Part shown: positions 42,514 to 54,856 of the stretch, piece after piece
How positions within the stretch are numbered: the first letter of the stretch is position 1
Layout: each line of letters opens with the position of its first letter
Source: Chaetomium olivaceum
Lineage: Eukaryota; Ascomycota; Sordariomycetes; Sordariales; Chaetomiaceae
Direction of reading: 5' to 3'
NCBI GenBank assembly: GCA_039881045.1
Contig: JAYWVB010000069.1
Span: 62,001 to 126,000, forward strand
Length of the DNA stretch: 64,000 bases
Translations under genes and position numbers: made by a program
Notes under the pieces: model-generated
What the model saw: the letters and a program-made list of their open reading frames with translations, nothing else
What the model was told of the DNA's origin: nothing
Databases searched by the model: none

Positions 42514-44796
42514 TGTATTTAAGTTTAATAATCTTACCATTATTAGGAAGTATAGTGTCTGGCTTTTTTGGTAGAAAAGTCGGAGTGAATGGTGCACAAT
42601 TAATTACATCTTCAGGTGTAATAATTACTACAATGTTATCAATATTATGTTTTATTGAAGTAGGTTTAAATAATATTCCTGTTACAATAAATTTATTTAG
42701 ATGAATAGATAGTGAATGATTCAATATCATTTGAGGTTTTCAATATGATAGTTTAACAGTATCAATGTTAATACCAGTATTGATAATTAGTTCTTTAGTT
42801 CACATATACTCAATAAGTTATATGAGTAGTGATCCTCATAATCCTAGATTTTTTAGCTATTTAAGTTTATTTACTTTTATGATGATAATACTTGTAACAG
42901 CCAATAATTATTTATTAATGTTTGTAGGGTGAGAAGGTGTAGGAGTTTGCTCATATTTATTAGTAAGTTTTTGATTTACCAGAATAGCGGCTAATCAAAG
43001 TTCTATTTCAGCCTTCTTAGCTAATAGAGTAGGGGATTGTTTCTTAACTATAGGTATGTTTGCTATATTATGATGTTTAGGTAATTTAGATTACGCTACA
43101 GTATTCTCATTAGCCCCTTATATTAATAGTAACGTAGTTATTATTACAGGTATATGTTTATTAATAGGTGCAATGGCTAAAAGTTCCCAAGTTGGTCTTC
43201 ATATTTGATTACCTATGGCAATGGAAGGTCCTACTCCCGTTTCAGCATTAATACACGCAGCTACTATGGTAACCGCTGGTGTATATTTATTAATGCGTAG
43301 TTCACCCCTAATTGAGTATAGTAGTACTGTATTACTATTATGCTTATGGTTGGGAGCAATAACAACCGTTTTTAGCTCTCTCATCGGTTTATTTCAGCAA
43401 GATATTAAAAAAAATAGCGTATTCTACTATGAGTCAACTTGGAATGATGGTTGTAGGAATCGGATTATCTTCTTATAACATAGCTCTATTCCATTTAATA
43501 AATCATGCTTTTTATAAAGCATTATTGTTTTTAGGTGCGGGTAGTGTTATTCATGCTGTAGCTGATAATCAAGACTTGCGTAAATATGGAGGATTAATAA
43601 ATTATTTACCCTTAACATATTCAGTTATGCTTATAGCAAGTCTAAGTTTAGTTGCTTTCCCTTTCATGACAGGTTTTTACAGTAAAGATTTTATTCTAGA
43701 ATCTGCTTATGGACAATTTAATTTTTCTGGGGCTGCCGGATATATAATAGCTACTATTGGTGCAGTATTTACAACTTTATATTCTGTTAAAGTTTTATAT
43801 TTAACTTTTTTAGCTAACCCCAATGGTACTAGGGCTTATTATAGACTTGCTATTGATAACTTGTTTAGTAACCCTCAAAATTATAAACCTGCTCATGAAG
43901 GTGACTTTTTCTTAACTTCACCTTTAGTAATATTGGCTTTATTTTCTATATTCTTTGGTTTCATTACTAAAGATATCTTTATAGGTATGGGTTCTAACTT
44001 ATTTGTAGATAATAGTTTATTTATTCATCCTATACATGAAATAATGATAGATACAGAATTTGGCGTACCTGCCCTATTTAAATTATTACCTTTCATATTT
44101 ACAATATCTTTTAGTGTAATAGCCTTAACTTTATCTGAGTTATTGTCTGAATTAGTTCTTAATTTTAAATTATCTAGATTAGGTTATAATATTTTTGGTT
44201 TTTTTAATCAAAGATTTTTAATTGAATTTTTTTATAATAAATATATTACAAATTTAATTCTTAATTTAGGTGGACAAATTACGAAGGTTCTGGATAAAGG
44301 TAGTATAGAATTATTTGGGCCTTTTGGCTTAGAAAAAGGTTTAGTAAGATTAAGTAAAAATATATCATCTTTAAGTACAAGTCTTGTAACATCTTATGCA
44401 CTCTATATTTTAATGAGTTTTGTATTATATTTATTATATTCTCAAGGACAATTTGATTTACCGTTAATTTTTGTAATCATACTCCTGTTAATAGCTGGTA
44501 ATGATGAAAATAACGCAGAAACTTCGCCTATAACTTCGCCTAGAATGCGAAGCACAAATTATTATGATAATAAACTAAAAAAAAATCCTCAAATATATAT
44601 TTATAATAATAAAATGATGTTTTCTACATCTACTCCTTTTTTTAGTCCTGAGAATTCCGGGGAGAATCCTGAACCAAATTCAAACCCCGATGGTAATAAC
44701 CCCGATGGTAATAACCCCAATGGTAATAACCCCAATGATGAAGAGGCTGAAAAAAAAGGATATATTTGGAAAAATTGCATGAGAGAAAACAAGTAG
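42513..44796 (+). CDS. nad5: NADH dehydrogenase subunit 5 with C-terminal extension, apparent frameshift
   Basis: Intronless ND5 of complex I, antiporter-like proton channel. Conserved blocks: [54 protein letters not shown]. The frame breaks at 43405-43413 (8-A run) between GLFQQDIKK and [12 protein letters not shown]. The hydrophobic core ends near 44500; a further ~90 residues are hydrophilic with NPDGN repeats (44685-44735) and contain [11 protein letters not shown]. Standard ND5 lacks this tail, so it is a fused foreign or intergenic frame. Confidence 0.93.
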
Positions 44797-45350
44797 GAGA
44801 GGATTATAAAAGACTTAATGAGGAAGATAGCCGTGCAGAAGATGAGGCATCAGATATGGATGGGTATTACTCCGAAGGCGATGGGGAGGAGTATTATATA
44901 ACCGATGAGATGAGGAAAGCTAAGCAGGCGTTAATAGATAAAACCTTAGAGTTCAAGGCAAAGGATTATGAGGTCCAAAAAGCCAAAGAAGATTATACAA
45001 ATAAGACTGGAAAAAAGCTTACTGAACCGGAAAGAGATGAAGGGTGACCAGTGTGAGAAGGTCAGAAAGAAGACTGAGAGGAATATCAAAATAAGAAGAA
45101 TGAGATTGAGCGTGGACCATTAGCCGAATCTAATGATGAGAATAACGACGGTGAGGACGGTAATGATAGCGGCGGTAGTGACGGCAGTGCCGGTGGTAGT
45201 GGAGATGGTACTGGTAGTGGTAGCTCTAGTAATAATTCTTCAACTTCAAATAGAGTAATACGTTTATCTCCTCTTGAAGAAATTGAAAAGGAAGATGAGT
45301 TTTACCCTGAAATTGAAGAGGAAAATGAAGAGATTTTTACCCTTCATTAG
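44766..45350 (+). CDS. Acidic hydrophilic orf overlapping the nad5 end
   Basis: About 194 residues from TTG 44766, three TGA read as Trp (45046, 45055, 45076). Very rich in Glu, Asp and Lys, with a Gly/Ser/Asp low-complexity stretch (45150-45240); no known domain. It overlaps the nad5 tail in the next frame at an AAAAA run; one indel would join both into a single protein, so the nad5 extension and this orf may originally be one gene beginning near 44614. Confidence 0.45.
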
Positions 45351-45397
45351 GATGATGAGCTTTGAGAGGTGTTAGGGATACATGCAGGGGGCAGTTA

Positions 45398-45520
45398 ATG
45401 CTTCCCGGACCCGGATATGGACCTCAGTCTAATAGAGATGATATTAAAAGCTTTATCGGATTTCTTCTTATAATTATCGCATTTTTCTTTTGCTTTTTCC
45501 TTATTAGCCTATTTATGTAA
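45398..45520 (+). CDS. Small membrane orf
   Basis: 40 residues from ATG 45398: polar start MLPGPGYGPQSNRDD, then one membrane helix (GFLLIIIAFFFCFFLISL). The frame is open upstream across WW (TGA TGA) towards the acidic orf, so it could be its C-terminal anchor after a frameshift. Function unknown. Confidence 0.35.
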   Translation: MLPGPGYGPQSNRDDIKSFIGFLLIIIAFFFCFFLISLFM

Positions 45521-46071
45521 AGGTTCTCCGTTATATATTAGTGATAATATCATGTGTTGTGTTGTATATAGTTTCATAAAAATAAAATATAAAATAAAAA
45601 TATGACAAGTATAATATTCACTTATAAAAAAAATGGGTATTTTTATTTAATAAAAGGTCTGGGCTGCTGGTTAGTTGACAGGCCATGGCCGGTTATATTT
45701 GTGGTACGGTGACTCCTTCTTGTTATATATTACGTTTAGCTAAGCAGTGCGAAGCACTAATATATAAAGGCGAGATAATTAATTGGAAGTGTATTTTAAT
45801 GCAATCTGAATATTAATTGTATGAAAATAATATACGGGTAAGAGGTGGGGAGCTAAACGTCTAATTCAATCATATGCTACTAATATTTTGTAATAAAACA
45901 TGCAATACCTTATCATATGGTTATAGATTTAGGATTAGTACATTAATATTAAAATAAAACTACTTTTAAATATAATAATATTATAAAGTTGATTGGAATT
46001 CGTAGTAGGGTTTTGTCGTTAGGTTTAATGATCTTTATTAATTTCCATCTTAAAAAAAAAAAAAAACACAT
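45521..46071. other. nad5-cob spacer
   Basis: AT-rich with a small GCAGTGCGAAGCACTAA palindrome at 45742 and a 14-A run before cob. No gene seen. Confidence 0.5.
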
Positions 46072-49000
46072 ATGAGAATATTAAAAAGTCATCCTTTATT
46101 AAAATTAGTTAACTCGTATCTTATTGATGCATCACAACCTAGTAACATAAGTTATCTATGAAACTTCGGTTCTCTATTACTTTGTTAGTTATACAAATTA
46201 TAACAGGTGTAACTTTAGCCATGCATTACAGTCCTAATGTATTAGAAGCTTTTAATTCTATAGAGCATATTATGCGTGACGTATCGAATGGTTGATTGAT
46301 CCGTTATTTACATAGTAATACAGCATCAGCTTTCTTCTTTTTAGTGTACTTACATATAGGAAGAGGTATGTACTATGGGTCATACAGAGCTCCAAGAACA
46401 TTAGTTTGAGCTATAGGTACAGTAATACTTATACTTATGATGGGTACAGGTTTCCTGGGTTTGTCAAATAGCCCAAAATGATTTGAATTCAATCATAGCA
46501 ACAACAACAACAATATAAATAAATTCAACTCTTATTACACTAGACCTAGTACTTTTATAAGTGTAAATAAATCAAATACGATAGGAATAAGACATTTTTC
46601 TGTCACCTCTCCGGGTGGGTTAATTAGTGAAGAGTTAACGAAATTCATATCCGAAAAAAACCTTAATCCCGTTTTTATATATGAAGATTTATCTGATAAA
46701 ACTGTTAAATCTAGAGTTTTGAATGATACTCGAGGTCTTAGTGGTATTTATTTAATTTTAAATAAAGTTACTCTGGATTATTATATAGGATCAGCTTCCA
46801 CGGGTAGATTCTATGCTAGATTTTCTAATCATTTATTTAATTTTCATGGTAGTAAAGTAGTTAAAAATGCAGTAAAGAAACATGGTGTATCTTTTGCATT
46901 TTTAGTTTTAGAGTTGTTTCCTGAGATAGTAAACAAAGAAAATAATAAAAAATTATTGGATTTGGAAGACTTTTACCTAAAATCTTTATTACCTAATTAT
47001 AATATATTGACTGAAGCGGGTTCAAGTTTTGGTTATAAACATAACGAAACTACTAGATTAAAAATGAAAACTAGTTATAGTGAAGAGCGTAGACTAGCCA
47101 TTGGTAGTTTAAATAAAGGTAAAAGCTTTTCTCCCAGTACTCTTGAAGCAATGAAACAATCTGCTTTTAATAGAATCAAACCTATTTACTCAGAAGAGGG
47201 TATTCAAAATATGAAAAAGAGTTCTAAAGCTATACTAGTTTATAACATGGACTATACAGTATATGGTGAATTTCCTAGTATAACAGAGGCATCTAAATCT
47301 TTAGGTTGTTCTCCAAAAACCATATCTCGGGCTTTACAAACACCAAAAAAGATATTAAGAAGACGTTGAATTGTTAAATATATTTAAATGTTGTTGTAGG
47401 TTTGAATTTTAATTATAGTCCTGCGAGTAAAACTTTTTATGCAATTTATAAAAAAAAATAAAAAGTAAAGTAGAATAGCCCGACAGGGCTATTGAAGAAA
47501 TGTTTAAATTTCTTTGGCAATGTTAGTGAATACGATCAAAGAATTTTTAGTTTTGTTTTATTTAGATAAAGGCTAACCTTAATAAAATATAGAATTAAAA
47601 GTTAGAGATCGTCGATTATTTATAGGATCGCGACAGGCTGGGTCACTAATGGGTGTCTGAAATGATGCTTAATGCACAGTCGGAATATTTAGTTATATAA
47701 TATGACTAATAGAATATACGAATTCAAAGTTATTCTAGCTTTTTATAAATGTCTTTTAATTTATATTAAGTATATTTGTATGTTTTACCCTATGGTCAAA
47801 TGAGTTTATGAGGTGCAACAGTTAAACATGCGGAGTAACAGCTGTTGTAAAATACCATAAATTGCTGGAAAATCTTATAACACAAAAGATAATCAGCAGG
47901 AAAGCCTTAAATAAGGAATCTTCAGAGACTATACATGGTACATTTATTTTTAATATATTATAAAATTAAATGAAGATATAGTCCAATCCGTTAAAGAAAT
48001 TTAACGACTGGAGGGTCGCATCTCCACCTTTAAGACAATTATTTTAGTGCAGTTAATTTTAGCTTGCATTAAGCTGCAATTAAATACAAAGGTTTAATGT
48101 ATTACTTTTTTAATATCATCGTTTGAAATAAGTTCAAAATTTTATTTTGACTTATTTTATTCAGTAGTGCTTTCCATAGGAGTTCTATATTCTTTTTTAT
48201 TATATACTGTTAATTTTAGCAAGAGTGATAATATCAAAAATATAAATTCAAATTGTTATGGTGAAATCGCCGTGAACTCTGAATTAAACGATGTCCATAG
48301 AGAATTACCTAAATCTTCTTTAGATATTAAATTTATTGAATGATTTGTAGGCCTTTGTGAAGCAGAATCTAATTTTTTAATTAGAACTAGAAAAAATGAA
48401 AAAGAAGAAGTATCAGGTTTTGAATTTGTTTTTAGAATTACTTTGCATAAAGACGATCGTGAAGTTTTAGAATATATTAAAAATATATTGAAATGTGGTA
48501 GATTAAACTCAGAGAGAGATGTTATAGTATTTACTGTTTCACAATTAAATGAGATTGAAAGAGTAATAATACCTATATTTGATAAATTTACATTAAATAC
48601 TACCAAACATTTAGACTATTTGGATTTTAAAAATGCCTTTTTTATATTTAAAAATCGTAAGTCTAGCGAATTAGTTGTACATGAATTATACTCAAATATA
48701 ATAAGAATAAAAGAAGGTATGAATTCTAAAAGAGTAGTATTTGATTTACCTAAAGATCATATTATAAATATTACTGGTAATTATCTCGTAGGATTTTTAG
48801 AAGGAGATGGAACCTTTTATTTAAGTAAACATGATATGTCTATTCATTTTTCTCTTGTTACTACTACAATTAATAAAAACTTTTTATTGAAAATACGTGA
48901 ATTTCTTTTAAATTTATTGGATGAATACTCTTATCTATTAGGTAGTACAACTAAATTGATTAATATTCTCGATAAAAAAAGTAATAATGACCGTAGAGCT

Positions 49001-52000
49001 GTGTCTTTATTAGATATTACTCAAATTGATTTTGTTTACAATATTCTTATTCCTTATTTAGAGAGTTTAGAGTTTAGAACTAAAAAGTATAAAGATTTTT
49101 TAGACTTTAAAACATTAGTTATGTTAATTTTTCAAGGTAAACACTTAACAGATAATGGAAAAGAATTAATGATAAAATTAAGCAATACTATGAACGATAA
49201 TAGATTATCTACTAACCCTAGCCCTAAAATTTTGGATACTAATACTCAATTTGAATTAGATTTATTAATTAAATCCGCCCCATTAATTAGTATAGATTCA
49301 GAAGGAAGAGCTATGATTATTTCTGAAAATAAATATATAAGATCCACATATGTTATAAAAGTATATTTTTTAAACGGTACTGTTAGTTATTTTACAAGCG
49401 GTACATCTTGCGCTAAGTCTTTACATGTTAGCAATGATACTATAACAAAAAGATTAAATGACGGTAAACCAGTTAAAAATAAAGAAGGTTTAGTTGTAGC
49501 TCAATCTATACAAAGAATAAAAGCTTATTCTTCTTTTAATGTAAATTTCTAGTATAAATTTTAGATTTGCTTTTTTTAGAAGTTTTTTTCGTTTAGCTAC
49601 CTTAAAGTAATTTTTGTATTACTAACCTTATAAGTACTATACCATGAATTGGACTTATAACTAGTAATATTTATATACTTATTAATTATACACTAAATAT
49701 AATTAATACACAAATAGATCGCGACAAAAGCAAACAAAAAGCATATAATACTTTAACTTTAATTAATCCTAAAAATCTTAAATATAAGACTTGTTACATT
49801 CGTAACTATTCAACTGCTAATATTAATCCTAAGTTAGGGTTAAATCCCAATTTTGTTTCAGGATTCATAGATGCAGAGGGTTCTTTTACTACTGTGGTTT
49901 ATTATAAAAATAATTGATGTTTGAATTCTGTATTTAAAATCACTCTACATAAGAAAGATCTCGAGCTTTTAAAAGCTCTGCAAAGTTTTTTTTGGAGGGA
50001 TAGGGAAAATAACCGGTAGTGATACTGTCTCATATAGAGTAGAAACCTTAGATGGTCTTATTAATAATATAATTCCACATTTAGATAAATATCCTTTGCA
50101 CACTCAAAAAAGAGCAGATTATGAACTTTTTAAGCGTGTAGTTATACTGACGGGTAAGAAACAACATCTTACTAGTAAAGGGCTACAAGAAATTATAAAT
50201 ATAAAGGCTTCTATGAATAAAGGAGTTTCTGAGGAACTACTAGCAGAATTTCCAGATACTACTCCAGTTTTTAGACCTTTGGTGGAAACACCTGAAGCAA
50301 TAAATATAAACCCCTACTGATTAGCAGGTTTTACGGCTGGCGATGGTTGTTTTTTTGTTTATGCAGAAAAAGACTCTAAAATGCGTACAGGTATTCGTTC
50401 TAAATTAAGATTTAATATTTGTCAACATTTAAAAGATAAACTATTGTTGGAACGTATATTATCTTATTTAAACTGTGGTTCGGTTACCGAAGCTTCAAGA
50501 GGTGAAGTTAACTTTGATGTTCATAAGTTTTCAGATATTTATGATATTATTCTACCTTTTTTCGAAAAATATCACATTCATGGTGTTAAATCTCTGGATT
50601 TCCAGGATTTTAAACTGGTAGCTGAATTAATGAAAACTAAAGCACATTTAACCAAAGAAGGTGTAGAAAAAATTATTCAGATCAAATCAAATATGAATAA
50701 ATCACGTAAGATAGGTAAAGTGTAATAAGTTTTGTGCTTACTTCAGCGTATGCTGCACTCTACATTAGAGCCGTAATGATTTTTAGTGTAAATTAATGTA
50801 TTATAAATGTGTTATAAAATAGCTTTAGACCTTGTCTATTAAGTATAAAAATAGTGAAGTAGTTATAAGGGATTTCTGGAATGCACATAAGGTGTTTATA
50901 TTTATTTGATGGGGCATTTCCCCTGGGCTGGTAATAGTGTATAAACAGTTATACTGAGATATATTATTTTATCTTGCCACTAATGTTAAAAGTTAGTAAT
51001 AAAAAATGTGTTTACAAGAACTAATTAGAATAATGTATTACTAATTTAATTAGTGCGATACCATGAATTGGTATCGATATAGTTGAGTCAATAAAAACTA
51101 CAGTTTTGGGTATTAGTGTGATTTTGATATATTCAATATTACCTACAATAGGTAATGTACATAAAAACGCTTTAAAGAAAATGAGTAAATTATTAGATAA
51201 AAAAGATTATGTTGACGTACCTACGTCTTTTTTAGCCTTTTTAGTTGGATTAATAGATGGGGATGGTTATATTCAAATTACTAAAACAACTAAAGGATTT
51301 ATAACAATGAAATTAATTATTTCTTTACATATAGAAGATATTTCAACTTTGGAATATATCCATTCTACTTTAAAATTGGGTAATATAAATACATATAAAG
51401 ATTTAAGAAGCCCCAGTTGTAAATTAGTAATAAATAGAACTGAACTACAAGAAGTTTTATTTCCTTTATTGATACATAATAACATATTCTTTTTAACTGA
51501 CACTAGAATTAATCAGTTTAATTTGGCTATGCATATTCTTAAAAATGATATAAAAATGTTTGATCAAATACCATCAAAAGACAATATTGAAGATGTATTT
51601 AAATTACCGAAAGATGCAAAGGGTTACACATTATTACATTTTTTTAAAAATTGAATTGTAGGATTTACATTTCCTTGATTATATCCTGGTGTTATAGAGT
51701 TTGCCCAAAAGAACCCTCTTACTTATAATAGAGTAAAAAAAGATTATAAAAAAATAATCTCTAGAAGGGAAGGTTTTAACTACCTTAAGCAAATATTAAA
51801 ACAACAAGAAAGAATTAGACGTTATTCTACATATACAGTTAAACCTAAAAATACAGATTTAGTTGTCTGAGGTTCTAATTTGAGTTCAACAGTTGGAACA
51901 GGTCGTGTTACAAAAGTAGTTAAAAATATGATTGTTTTACCTCCATAAAAGTGTAGTGGTTGGAATTCTTTTATCTGATGGTTATTTAACATCAGCTAAA

Positions 52001-54349
52001 CCTCATGAAAACCCTCATTTAGCATTCAAACAGTCTTTAAAAAACTCAAGTTACGTTTTATTTGTTTTTTCAATACTTTGCCACTATTGCAATCTTTATC
52101 CTACTTTCGTCAAAAGTATTAGAAAGGATAAGATTGATTTAGCCTTGTATTTCCGAACTAGAGGGTTACCTTGTTTTTCTGAGTTGAGATCTTTATTTTA
52201 CATTAACAAAGTTAAAAGAGTTCCATCAGATATATACAATCTTTTAACTCCTGTGGCTTTAGCTCATCTTATTATGGGAGATGGATCAGCCAAGCAACAT
52301 GGTTTGATTATTTGTACTGATTCTTATGAATTAGTCGACGTAATCCGCTTAATGAATGTTCTATTGATTAGATATAATATAGATTGTACATTACGTTTTC
52401 ATACTCAAACTCAACCTAGAATATATGTTAGACAACGTTCTATGCACATTGTCAGGGAATTAGTTAAACCTTACATGGTTAAATCAATGTTATATAAAAT
52501 TGGAATCTAAAATCTCTAATTACTAATAATTTATTTTAGCTTTAACTTTAGAAATTATTTACCTGCGTAGGGCCCAGCGTAGAAAATAAAAAGTTAGCTA
52601 AGGTTCAAGAGCGAAGCGCGAAGCAATAATGATGGTTGTTTTCAGTTAAAACAAAGAATACATACAAATTTATTTGAAGCCTTTAAATTAGTGTTTAATA
52701 CTACAAGAAAAATAGACACTACTAAGAATTTTAAACCAGTTTGGTGTTAGTTCTAAATCTGATATTCAAACAGTTATAAATTTCTTTTCTTTCGAGGGTT
52801 TACATCCATTGACTGCGTCAATGTACATTCAATATATGAAATGATTAAATAATTTACAAAATACTACGCGCTATAGTAAATTACATTACCCAAAACTGTA
52901 AAATGGGCTCCTTAAAAATAATGCTGGCTATTACATAAGCTATGCTCTAATTATTTTTTAGAGGCAAATGGGGAAAATTACAAGAACATTTAATAATATT
53001 ACCTACCGGCTATTAAATTACTTGTAGCGGAACTTAATTCGGTTAATTAAAAGGAATTAAGGACGTTCAACGACTAATGAGTGAGTTAAACCAACAATAA
53101 GCTCAACACGATAACCCCAGGATTTTATAACGTTAGCTATACAGCTGCGTATTAAATAAAGTTCAAGACATAGTCTAGTTACATCTGAAAGGATATAAAG
53201 TATAAATTAAAAATTATACAAAATTATATTGTCATTTGAGGAGGTTTTTCTGTGAATAATGCAACTTTAAATAGATTTTTTGCATTACATTATCTTTTAC
53301 CTTTTATATTAGTAGCTTTAGTTTTAATGCATTTAATAGCGCTTCATGATACAGCGGGTTCAAGTAATCCTTTAGGTGTTTCAGGTAATTATGATAGAAT
53401 AACATTTGCGCCTTATTACTTATTTAAAGATTTAATCACTATTTTCATCTTTATTTTTGGTTTAAGTTCATTTGTTTTCTTTATGCCTAATGTTTTAGGT
53501 GATAGTGACAACTATATAATGGCAAATCCTATGCAAACTCCTGCAGCTATTGTGCCTGAATGATATTTATTACCTTTCTATGCTATATTGAGATCTATAC
53601 CAAATAAATTATTAGGAGTTATAGCTATGTTTGCTGCTATCTTAGCAATAATGCTATTACCTATAACAGATTTAGGTAGATCAAAAGGTTTCCAATTTAG
53701 ACCATTAAGTAAATTTGCTTTCTGAGTTTTTGTGGTTAATTTCTTAATATTAATGAAATTAGGAGCTTGTCATGTGGAAACTCCATTTATAGAGCTAGGA
53801 CAATTAAGTACAGCTTTATATTTCGGTCATTTTATAATAATTGTGCCTGTAATTAGTTTAATTGAAAATACTTTGGTTGATTTATCTTTCGGGAGGAGAG
53901 TAAAAATACGAAGCAATAGAATTATTAGTATAGTTGGTATTAATAATAATAGTCCTAGGATTTCTAAAAGATCTTTTCATAGTACTAGAAGTCTTCATGC
54001 TCCTATTGATACAATCTATTTTAGCCTTCAACTTATGGAATTGATAGATGTGAAGGAGATAGTTGCTAATGTAATAACAGCGTTAGAGGGGGGTGATTTT
54101 ACGCATGCAGCTGTAACAAAATCGGTTGAATTTTTTTCAAGTCTTACAAAGGATGGAACTATGACATGTGGTCAGTCGTGGGGGTTTGATCCTAACTTAT
54201 TAGCTAGTGATCAAATACAATCTAGCCCTACCCTAACAGCACTTAAAAATTTGGGAGTAAAGATGGATGCTAACATTCAAACAGTTGAAACTTTACGTGA
54301 TCAAGGAATAATAGCTAATAGGCCGTACTTCTCAGGCTTAAGGAGATAA
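46072..54349 (+). CDS. cob: Cytochrome b with C-terminal extension, four exons, apparent frameshift
   Basis: Complex III haem protein. Exons 46072-46460, 47779-47822, 51036-51088, 53232-54349 join in frame: [17 protein letters not shown], then [18 protein letters not shown], then [18 protein letters not shown] one-base deletion at 46181-46186 breaks exon 1 (SLLLC then LVIQIITGV). Haem-ligand helices and the [11 protein letters not shown] motif (PEW at ~53557) are intact. Normal Cob ends near [10 protein letters not shown] (~53890); here ~150 hydrophilic residues follow, beginning with [13 protein letters not shown] (Arg 53969). Two decoy copies of the third exon start lie at 48100 and 49617. 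Confidence 0.94.
46461..47387 (+). CDS. Exon-fused GIY-YIG endonuclease in cob intron 1
   Basis: In frame with cob exon 1. Asn-rich leader with [11 protein letters not shown] (Arg 46590), GIY-YIG domain [19 protein letters not shown] (~46740), [22 protein letters not shown]3-like repeats and NUMOD1-like [19 protein letters not shown] 47367 is Trp; ends TAA 47387. Intact. Confidence 0.88.
46461..47778 (+). mobile_element. Group I intron 1 of cob
   Basis: After GGT TTC CTG GGT; ends G before TAT GTT TTA. Core at ~47610-47700 (AGGATCGCGACAGGCTGGGTCAC, TGCACAGTCGGA), similar to cox2 intron 4. Confidence 0.87.
47823..48099 (+). mobile_element. Group I core of cob intron 2
   Basis: Compact core without frame: ATTGCTGGAAAATC, AATCTTCAGAGACTATACATGG, GAAGATATAGTCC. 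A G at 48099 precedes TATTACT, the same word that opens the true exon at 51036 and the copy at 49617. The functional 3' splice for Cob must be 51035/51036, so the intron as spliced would be 47823-51035. Confidence 0.75.
48100..49552 (+). CDS. LAGLIDADG endonuclease 1 behind a degenerate cob exon copy
   Basis: The open frame starts exactly at TATTACT (48100) and reads [12 protein letters not shown], resembling [12 protein letters not shown] of the true exon; a hydrophobic stretch ([17 protein letters not shown]) follows. Motif 1 [15 protein letters not shown] (~48338, Gly lost), motif 2 [14 protein letters not shown] (~48782), and a C-terminal NUMOD1-like domain near [17 protein letters not shown]. 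Stop TAG 49552. Phase fits splicing from cob exon 2. Confidence 0.85.
49617..50725 (+). pseudogene. Cob exon copy fused to LAGLIDADG endonuclease 2
   Basis: 49617-49652 is a clear copy of the third cob exon ([12 protein letters not shown]) and runs in frame into a leader with [11 protein letters not shown] (Arg 49801), motif 1 [15 protein letters not shown] (~49852) and motif 2 [15 protein letters not shown] (~50320). A frameshift at an 8-T run (49987) is the only defect. Ends TAA 50725. The ~310 bases up to the true exon show no convincing group I core. Confidence 0.82.
51089..52901 (+). pseudogene. LAGLIDADG_1 endonuclease in cob intron 3, split by an insertion
   Basis: Exon-fused start; motif 1 [14 protein letters not shown] (~51240). 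The protein runs to NWIVGFT (~51669), where motif 2 should continue, but foreign sequence follows. The expected rest resumes at ~52628: [22 protein letters not shown], then [22 protein letters not shown], ending TAA ~52901 (with one small frameshift near 52740). So one gene in two parts, 0.96 kb apart. Confidence 0.8.
51672..52627 (+). CDS. LAGLIDADG_2-type endonuclease inserted inside another endonuclease
   Basis: Linker with [10 protein letters not shown] (Arg 51817), then [16 protein letters not shown] and, after a frame slip at ~51942, [15 protein letters not shown] (51950) and [13 protein letters not shown] (~52269), the two motifs of the LAGLIDADG_2 family, ending TAA 52510. Its insertion point is within the motif-2 codons of the host gene. 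Apart from the slip it looks complete. A GCGAAGCGC element lies at 52611 near the right border. Confidence 0.8.
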
Positions 54350-54717
54350 GTAATAATTATTTTTTTTTTGTATAAGTTATATTATAATTAGTTTTAGTCA
54401 AGACTAAATGCTAATTTAATTAATATTAATAAATTAAGGGGGAGGGTTTGTCATGCACCATGCACTCTAATTTATAAAAAAAATAAAACTAAATAGGTAA
54501 TATATATAATGAACACTTATATTCATTATTTATTTAATCCTTTTAAATAGGTTTAATAAAAAGTGGAGAACCATTTTTAAATACGTTTAAAAGAAAAGGG
54601 AGAAGCCTTAATTTTTGTAGCTAACTAGCTTGTTTATTTTATAATAATTAAAAATTTTAAGTTAAAGCCCATCTTATTTCCTCTTACCTTAGCACATCTA
54701 ACATTATTTATTTTGTG
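54350..54717. other. cob downstream spacer
   Basis: AT-rich; no gene recognised. Confidence 0.5.
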
Positions 54718-54718
54718 T

Positions 54719-54856
54719 ACTGCGTACTGCGTACTGCGTACTGCGTACTGCGTACTGCGTACTGCGTACTGCGTACTGCGTACTGCGTACTGCGTACTGC
54801 GTACTGCGTACTGCGTACTGCGTACTGCGTACTGCGTACTGCGTACTGCGTACTGC
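54719..54856. repeat. Tandem array of a 7-bp unit (TGCGTAC), ~19 copies
   Basis: Perfect head-to-tail heptamers, followed by GCGTAGC-type repeats to 54890. Produces artificial Arg/Ser/Thr/Gln/Tyr frames on the minus strand that are not genes. Confidence 0.95.

Larger units (their letters stand above)
51089..53231 (+). mobile_element. Group I intron 3 of cob with nested endonuclease genes
   Basis: Splits GTT GAG T | TC ATT TGA. Core at 52970-53200 (AAATGGGGAAAATTAC, GTTCAACGACTAATGAGTGAG, AAGACATAGTCTAG) resembles the two domain IV/V rnl introns. Carries one LAGLIDADG_1 gene split by another gene. Confidence 0.85.

Noticed and set aside
54719..54856. CRISPR-like repeat array
   Set aside because: Contiguous 7-bp units without spacers, in mitochondrial DNA; simple tandem repeat.
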